This document shows positions 60,079 through 64,000 of a DNA stretch of 64,000 bases, piece by piece. Source of the stretch: a bacterium. Its GTDB lineage: Bacteria; JAGOBX01. Below the pieces are notes generated by a model. That model had not been told where the DNA came from and made no database searches. It saw nothing but the letters and a program-made list of their open reading frames with translations. The translations under genes and the position numbers were made by a program. The stretch's first letter is position 1, and each line of letters begins with the position of its first letter. The stretch covers positions 1-64,000 of the forward strand of contig JAKPEO010000129.1 of assembly GCA_029551925.1 (NCBI GenBank). The letters run 5' to 3'.

Positions 60079-60342
60079 ATGCCATATGGTGATGGAACAG
60101 GACCTGTTGGAATAGGTCAAATGATGGGAGGAGGTGCAGGTTTTGGATGCGGATTCAGACATTTTAATGGTGTAGGCCGGCAAAGATTTGCAATGATGCC
60201 AAATTTTGACAACCCAGCGCCTTCTTGGAATGTTGATGCTGAAAAAAATTATCTGAAAAAGAAAGCGGAGTTTTTAAAACAGTCTTTAGAATCAATTAAT
60301 AAGCGGCTGGAAAATCTTGAAACTGAAAAAGCAGTAAATTAA
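60079..60342 (+). CDS. DUF5320-type small protein
   Basis: The N-terminus 'MPYGDGTGPVGIGQMMGGGAGFGCGF' is the glycine-rich pattern of the DUF5320 family, followed by a flexible linker and a C-terminal coiled-coil helix ('YLKKKAEFLKQSLESINKRLENLETEK'). ATG 60079 is chosen because an ideal RBS AAAGGAGGTG lies 7 bases before it; the track GTG 9 bases upstream is inside that RBS. 87 residues is normal. The function is unknown. In anaerobes these proteins are found next to MinD-type ferredoxin ATPases and NifX/NifB-like metal-cluster proteins, and the same arrangement is seen here. Confidence 0.8.
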   Translation: MPYGDGTGPVGIGQMMGGGAGFGCGFRHFNGVGRQRFAMMPNFDNPAPSWNVDAEKNYLKKKAEFLKQSLESINKRLENLETEKAVN

Positions 60343-60382
60343 ATTCTTTTGAATTTAAAGTTTTTTTATTTAGTTTTTTAAA

Positions 60383-60456
60383 GGCGGTTAGTCCCAAAGG
60401 GAAAACGGCAATTGAATATTTTTTATATTCAATTATTTTCTCCGGGTCTAATCGCC
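60383..60456 (+). ncRNA. Structured RNA element, riboswitch-like, unassigned
   Basis: Outer stem GGCGGTTAG (60383-60391) pairs with CTAATCGCC (60448-60456) over 9 bp with one G-U. The inner hairpin AATTGAATAT (60410-60419) pairs with ATATTCAATT (60425-60434) over 10 bp around T5. Between them is an asymmetric GC-rich internal loop: 18 bases 'TCCCAAAGGGAAAACGGC' on the left and 13 bases 'ATTTTCTCCGGGT' on the right, well above the local GC level. A purine-rich loop joining two helices is the look of a ligand-binding RNA. It lies in the 5' region of the genes from 60544 on, 40 bases after DUF5320. I could not match it to a known class from memory. An elaborate terminator is the alternative, but no T-tract follows. 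Confidence 0.45.
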
Positions 60457-60543
60457 CCATTAAATTGTATATTATTAAAATATATAAAAAAAGTCAATCG
60501 CTTACATTTTTTTATTATTTATTACTAATAAGGATAATATAAA

Positions 60544-60729
60544 ATGAAAACTGAAACGCATATTATAGTTGGGAATGCAGAAACAGACAGAATGGATGTT
60601 GCTCATCATTTAAATGACACTATAAAGAAAAGAACTGAAATTAGTCAAATATTAAAAAACCGTAATGTATTGACTAATAATCGCAAAAATAAAGACAGGT
60701 GTTTAGATTGTTTGAAGAAAAAATATTAG
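60544..60729 (+). CDS. Small hypothetical protein
   Basis: 61 residues, not recognised. It begins with a plausible RBS (AAGGA about 10 bases before the ATG) and follows the structured RNA by about 90 bases. The sequence 'HIIVGNAETDRMDVAHHLNDTIKKR' is predicted helical after a short strand; the C-terminus 'DRCLDCLKKKY' has a CxxC pair that might bind metal. The end overlaps the methyltransferase start by 31 bases in another frame. It could be a real small regulator or only an open frame; the ribosome site and charged composition favour a real gene moderately. Confidence 0.45.
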   Translation: MKTETHIIVGNAETDRMDVAHHLNDTIKKRTEISQILKNRNVLTNNRKNKDRCLDCLKKKY

Positions 60730-61313
60730 AAAACCATAAATTATATACTGAGCGCATTAATTTATTTAAAAATTATGGTTGGAATTTTATACAGGAGCGC
60801 AAAAGTATAATAAAAGTCGCGGAACCAATAATTGGAAAAATATTAGAAATTGGCGCAGGAAAAGGATATTTTACATTAGAACTTGCAAAATACAATTTCA
60901 ATTTTATCAGTATTGACTGTTCTTCTGAAGAACTTGAATATGCATTGTTGAATTTACAATATTACGGTTTACAGGATCAAGTTTTATTTAAAAAAATGGA
61001 TTCTGAAAATTTGGATTTTGATGATAATTCATTTGATACAGTGTTCAGTGTAAATATGCTGCATCATTTAGAAAAACCGTATAAATGTATTGATGAAATG
61101 CTCCGTGTTTTAAACAAAGGCGGAAAACTTATAATAAGTGATTTTACTAAAAAAGGATTTGAAGTTATTGATAGAATTCATAAATCTGAAGGGAAAACAC
61201 ATTCAGTTAATTCTGTTTATATTGAAGATATAAAAAAATATTTATCTGAAAAGTATAAGGAAATATCAAGAAAAAAAACAATTTTTCAAGATACAATAGT
61301 AGTGATAAAATGA
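60699..61313 (+). CDS. Class I SAM-dependent methyltransferase in the metal/sulfur cluster
   Basis: Rossmann motif I 'KILEIGAGKGYFTLELA', acidic motif II 'FISIDCSSEEL', and 'FDTVFSVNMLHHLEKP' followed by 'RVLNKGGKLIISDF' give a clear methyltransferase-11 type domain over the full 204 residues. The start is uncertain: the track uses GTG 60699 inside the preceding small ORF, and TTG 60708 is an alternative. The stop overlaps the first MinD-type ATPase start (ATGA), so it is co-translated with it. Methyltransferases occur beside such ATPases in anaerobes; the substrate is unknown, and a small molecule, metal or metalloid is possible. Confidence 0.8.
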   Translation: MFRLFEEKILENHKLYTERINLFKNYGWNFIQERKSIIKVAEPIIGKILEIGAGKGYFTLELAKYNFNFISIDCSSEELEYALLNLQYYGLQDQVLFKKMDSENLDFDDNSFDTVFSVNMLHHLEKPYKCIDEMLRVLNKGGKLIISDFTKKGFEVIDRIHKSEGKTHSVNSVYIEDIKKYLSEKYKEISRKKTIFQDTIVVIK

Positions 61314-62167
61314 AGATAACTATAGCAAGCGGTAAGGGCGGCACAGGTAAAACTACAGTTGCAGTTAATCTTGCTTTACTTGCCGCAGAAAAAAAAATAG
61401 ATAAAGTCAGCTTATACGACTGCGATGTTGAAGCGCCGAACGATGAATTATTTATTAAAACAGAAATCAAATCTGTTGCGGATATAACAGTAATGCTGCC
61501 GGATATAAATGAAACTAATTGCATAAAATGCGGGAAATGCGCGGAAATTTGTAATTTTCACGCATTAGTATATTTTAAAAAGTTGAAGAAAATATTATTT
61601 TTTCCTAATATGTGCCATAGCTGCGGCGCGTGTGTAGAACTTTGTCCGCAAAAATGTATAAATGAAAAGTCAAAAAAAATAGGAGAGATAAGCATAGGTA
61701 AAAATATAAGCGCTGGCGAACTGAATAATTTGAATTTAGTATCCGGCAGACTGCTGACTGGTGAGATTCTTTCGCCGGTTATTATAAAAAAAATATTCAA
61801 TGATATGCCGAACAATGAATTATCAATAATTGACGCGCCGCCCGGGACTTCCTGCCCGGTTGTGCAAAGCGTTATAAACGCTGATAAATGCGTTCTTGTA
61901 ACAGAACCTACGCCATTTGGGTTATATGACTTGAAATTAGCAGTTGAACTATTGCGAAAATTAAAAAAAGAATTTTTCATAGTTATAAATAAATATGATA
62001 ATCAAAATAATATTATTGATGAATACTGTAAAAATGAAAATATGGATATTATAGCTAGAATTCCGTATGATGAAAATATTGCGCGAATGTATTCAAATGG
62101 CGAGATACTGGTTAACAATTTTAAATACCGAAGAATATTTTGCGAATTATTAGACAATTTATTATGA
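61310..62167 (+). CDS. MinD-superfamily ATPase with inserted ferredoxin domain, copy 1
   Basis: Deviant Walker A P-loop 'IASGKGGTGKTTVAVNLA' at the N-terminus. Two [4Fe-4S] motifs are inserted at about 64-115: 'CIKCGKCAEICNFHAL' and 'CHSCGACVELCPQKCI'. The ATPase resumes with 'SIIDAPPGTSCPVVQSV' and 'VLVTEPTPFGLYDLKLA'. 285 residues is the family length (COG1149-like). Homologues include the ATPases of the ORP/orange-protein complex of sulfate reducers and Fe-S carrier ATPases. It overlaps both the methyltransferase and copy 2 by ATGA. Together with copy 2 it probably forms a heterodimer that assembles or moves a metal cluster; the cargo is unknown. Confidence 0.9.
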   Translation: MKITIASGKGGTGKTTVAVNLALLAAEKKIDKVSLYDCDVEAPNDELFIKTEIKSVADITVMLPDINETNCIKCGKCAEICNFHALVYFKKLKKILFFPNMCHSCGACVELCPQKCINEKSKKIGEISIGKNISAGELNNLNLVSGRLLTGEILSPVIIKKIFNDMPNNELSIIDAPPGTSCPVVQSVINADKCVLVTEPTPFGLYDLKLAVELLRKLKKEFFIVINKYDNQNNIIDEYCKNENMDIIARIPYDENIARMYSNGEILVNNFKYRRIFCELLDNLL

Positions 62168-63039
62168 AAAAGATAACTATTATAAACGGTAAAGGCGGCA
62201 CTGGTAAAACATCGTTGACCGCAGCGTTTGCGGTTTTAAATAAAAGTAGCGTGATTGCAGACTGCGATGTAGACGCGCCTGATTTGCATTTATTATTAAA
62301 ACCCGAAATCATTCAAACCGAAGATTTTATTATGGGGCTTAATTATAGAATTGACTTGGATAAATGCGTTAGATGTTTTCAATGTAAGCATTTATGCAGA
62401 TTTGACGCTATAAAAACAGAAGATACCAGAATTTACGTTGATGATTTAAATTGTGAAAAGTGTGGATTCTGCGCAAGTATCTGCGTTGTCAAAGCGGTTT
62501 ATACTATTAAAGAAAAAAGCGGAGAATCGTATATTGCAAATACAGAATACGGAAAAATGGTTTATGCGCGCTTAAACCCCGGCGCTGAAAATTCAGGTAA
62601 ATTAGTTACTATTGTGCGTAATAAAGCCGAAGAAATTGCAAAAAAAGAAAATCAGGAATTAATTATAATCGACGGTCCGCCAGGCAAAGGATGTCCTGTA
62701 ATTGCATCAATATCTAATGTTGACGCTGTGACTATTGTAACAGAGCCAACAGTTTCAGGCGTTTCTGATTTCAATGGAGTGGCTGAATTAACTAAACAGT
62801 TTAAAATAAAAACTTTCGTCATAGTCAACAAAGCTGATATAAACAAAGAGAAAACTAATGAAATTATCAAATATTGTTTTGAAAATAATTTTGAATATCT
62901 CGGCAGTATAAATTTTGATAAATCATTTGTCAACGCTATAAACAATGCGATGCCAATAGTTAAATTTGCAGATAACGAAGTAACGAATCAGATAAAAGAT
63001 ATTTGGAAAAAAGTATCAAATGAATTTTTTGCGCAATAA
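62164..63039 (+). CDS. MinD-superfamily ATPase with inserted ferredoxin domain, copy 2
   Basis: Paralogue of the preceding gene: P-loop 'IINGKGGTGKTSLTAAFA', ferredoxin insert 'CVRCFQCKHLCRFDAI' and 'CEKCGFCASICVVKAV', then 'LIIIDGPPGKGCPVIASI' and 'VTIVTEPTVSGVSDFNG'. ATG 62164 is chosen over the track start because it makes an ATGA overlap with copy 1 and gives the standard N-terminus. 291 residues. Tandem divergent copies with this layout are usual for this family. A possible terminator/attenuator and then a cysteine desulfidase gene follow. Confidence 0.9.
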   Translation: MKKITIINGKGGTGKTSLTAAFAVLNKSSVIADCDVDAPDLHLLLKPEIIQTEDFIMGLNYRIDLDKCVRCFQCKHLCRFDAIKTEDTRIYVDDLNCEKCGFCASICVVKAVYTIKEKSGESYIANTEYGKMVYARLNPGAENSGKLVTIVRNKAEEIAKKENQELIIIDGPPGKGCPVIASISNVDAVTIVTEPTVSGVSDFNGVAELTKQFKIKTFVIVNKADINKEKTNEIIKYCFENNFEYLGSINFDKSFVNAINNAMPIVKFADNEVTNQIKDIWKKVSNEFFAQ

Positions 63040-63052
63040 CACCGCAAATAAG

Positions 63053-63107
63053 TTATCGGTTATAAGTAGCCGCTTATCGGTTTTGAAATATTTAATAATC
63101 AACCGAT
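63053..63107 (+). promoter_or_regulatory. Hairpin region with duplicated arm after the ATPase genes
   Basis: TTATCGGTT occurs twice (63053-63061, 63074-63082) and its complement AACCGAT once (63101-63107), followed by a T-rich tract. The second copy with AACCGAT makes a terminator-like 7-bp hairpin. A short hairpin ATAAG/CTTAT (63062-63077) would occupy the second copy's edge and leave the first copy free to pair instead. It could be a plain terminator or an attenuator. Confidence 0.35.
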
Positions 63108-63152
63108 TTTATTTTAGTTTTATTATTTTAATAAAAGATTTTTAGGAAAAAA

Positions 63153-63221
63153 ATGAACAATAATCCTTATAAAAAATTTGAAAATTGTAAATATGTAAAA
63201 GATGGGGGAATATTTAAATAA
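63153..63221 (+). CDS. Possible 22-residue leader peptide before the cysteine desulfidase
   Basis: ATG 63153 has AGGA about 7 bases upstream. The frame encodes 22 residues with one cysteine ('FENCKYVKDGG') and stops in a TAATG that overlaps the next start codon at 63221. It is too short for the ORF track. Translational coupling is plausible; an independent function is not shown. Confidence 0.35.
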   Translation: MNNNPYKKFENCKYVKDGGIFK

Positions 63222-64000
63222 TGAACAAAATACTTGAATTATTAAAGAGTGAAACCGTTGAAGTAATCGGCTGCACTGAACCGGCGGCAATAGCTTATTC
63301 ATTTGCATTAGTAAAAAAATTTTTTCCTGAAACTAAGATTTCAATAAAGAATGTAAAAGCGCGATTGACTGCAAGCAAAGAAATTTTGCGTAATGCAGAT
63401 ACTGCCGGAATACCGCGATTAAATGCTAGAGGGTTGAAAGCTGTTTCAGCAATGGGCATATTCAGCGAAAATCCGCAATTCAATATTTTTTCAAAAATCA
63501 CTAAAATGCAATTGGCGAATGTCAAAGAAATATTAGCTAGAAGAAATTGGTTTGAATTTAAAGTTCTGAACAAAAATTCGTTTTATATCAAAAGTGAATT
63601 GATGATTGGCGATACTATTTTTGAGAGTATAATTCAGGATAAACATAATAATCTAATATCATTCAAGAAAAATGGCAAAATAATATTTCAGGAAAAACCA
63701 TTTAAGCAAATAACATTGAAAGGCATTCAGGAAATATATGACATTTCAGAAATGAGAGATAATGAAATTGAAAAATTTGCTGAATCAATCTTGAATACTA
63801 ATGGTAGTTTATATGATAAATTAAAAATTTTTGATGTGAGCGAGGCAGTAGCTCAACTAATAGAGCAGCGTATGTCTGGCGCTTTTCTTTCAATATGCAC
63901 ATTTACCGGTTCTGGTAATCAAGGTATTTTCTTAAGTTTGCCCTTTTATAAATTATATAAGCAATTCGGCAGAAATGTCCTGCCGGCGTTTGTTTTTACT
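63221..64000 (+). CDS. L-cysteine desulfidase / UPF0597-type protein, 3' end cut by window
   Basis: Fe-S dependent enzyme family that breaks L-cysteine to pyruvate, ammonia and sulfide. The N-terminus reads 'LLKSETVEVIGCTEPAAIAYSFAL', the family hallmark with the GCTEP cluster-binding cysteine. The segment 'VAQLIEQRMSGAF' and 'TFTGSGNQGIFLSLPF' mark the serine-dehydratase-alpha-like core. ATG 63221 is supported by a GGGGGA site about 10 bases upstream and by the overlap with the small upstream frame. The frame stays open through 64000, giving 260 residues of about 420. It is absent from the ORF track because no stop is reached. Sulfide from this enzyme could feed the metal-sulfur functions of the preceding genes. 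Confidence 0.85.
   Translation, partial: MNKILELLKSETVEVIGCTEPAAIAYSFALVKKFFPETKISIKNVKARLTASKEILRNADTAGIPRLNARGLKAVSAMGIFSENPQFNIFSKITKMQLANVKEILARRNWFEFKVLNKNSFYIKSELMIGDTIFESIIQDKHNNLISFKKNGKIIFQEKPFKQITLKGIQEIYDISEMRDNEIEKFAESILNTNGSLYDKLKIFDVSEAVAQLIEQRMSGAFLSICTFTGSGNQGIFLSLPFYKLYKQFGRNVLPAFVFT

Noticed and set aside
60383-60456. c-di-GMP-I riboswitch
   Set aside because: The 3' strand 'CTCCGGGTCTAA' loosely resembles the GEMM core, but the ACGCAAAGCC segment and the second helix are missing.
1-64000. CRISPR array, rRNA operon, prophage or intact insertion sequence
   Set aside because: No regularly spaced direct repeats, rRNA-like segments, phage structural genes or complete transposase with terminal repeats were seen anywhere.

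Overview
The window is AT-rich (roughly 30% G+C by eye) bacterial chromosome, densely packed with short intergenic gaps. It suggests a Gram-negative anaerobe. The evidence is lipid-anchored and beta-barrel outer-membrane proteins, PorV/PorQ-like barrels, O-antigen ligase, LPS-type sugar genes, a FecR-domain protein, MEP-pathway ispF, and a Fur plus MinD-ferredoxin cluster. PorV-like barrels with TPR tails, FlgD/T9SS-like 'YPNPF' C-terminal domains and NamZ (DUF1343) together recall Elusimicrobiota, Bacteroidota/FCB-related or other candidate phyla. No rRNA or marker gene here fixes the phylum.

Region 1 (1-15.3 kb, all +) is a surface-polysaccharide cluster: a GT4 glycosyltransferase (cut by the window edge), a GT-C membrane transferase, UDP-GlcNAc 2-epimerase, two methyltransferases, two GT2 enzymes, two asparagine-synthase-type amidotransferases, an SDR sugar epimerase/dehydratase, a DegT aminotransferase and a formyltransferase, ending with a translationally coupled thiH. 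One GT2 gene and one methyltransferase gene are each split by a single-base frameshift at an A-run. Together the genes predict a glycan with N-acetylmannosamine-type, amidated and N-formylated sugars.

Region 2 (15.4-24 kb, +) holds an envelope operon (PorV-like barrel, FecR/Ig-like protein, beta-barrel), ilvD with a strong hairpin terminator, an orphan MlaF-type ATPase, a small barrel, and an initiating sugar-1-phosphate transferase that probably starts the glycan of region 1.

Region 3 (24-36.5 kb, mixed strands) holds a HEAT-CheX protein, ispF, a SulP transporter, cheR, a large hybrid histidine kinase, tRNA(CAU), a C4 zinc-ribbon coiled-coil protein, ftsY, and a NamZ plus MurU-like pair that looks like a peptidoglycan-sugar scavenging module. 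A decayed AAA-ATPase/DUF1703 fragment follows.

Region 4 (36.6-55.1 kb, all -) is the most striking part. It is one probable operon of six genes, read from a 3417-residue secreted protein with two clostripain (C11) domains, the second catalytically dead. It continues through a PorV-like barrel with TPRs, an Ig-like lipoprotein, an Asp-box propeller protein with the same type of C-terminal domain, a second PorV-TPR protein and an O-antigen ligase. It reads like a self-contained type IX-like secretion and surface-anchoring locus.

Region 5 (55.2-64 kb) holds plsY and rsmB (divergent), a glycosyltransferase, a graveyard with a surface-protein remnant and an IS3-family fragment, and then a metal/sulfur cluster. 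That cluster has fur behind a consensus promoter with an overlapping palindromic operator, a DUF5320 protein, a riboswitch-like RNA fold, a methyltransferase, two overlapping MinD-type ATPases with inserted ferredoxin domains, and a cysteine desulfidase running off the right edge. No CRISPR array, prophage, rRNA or intact transposon was seen.
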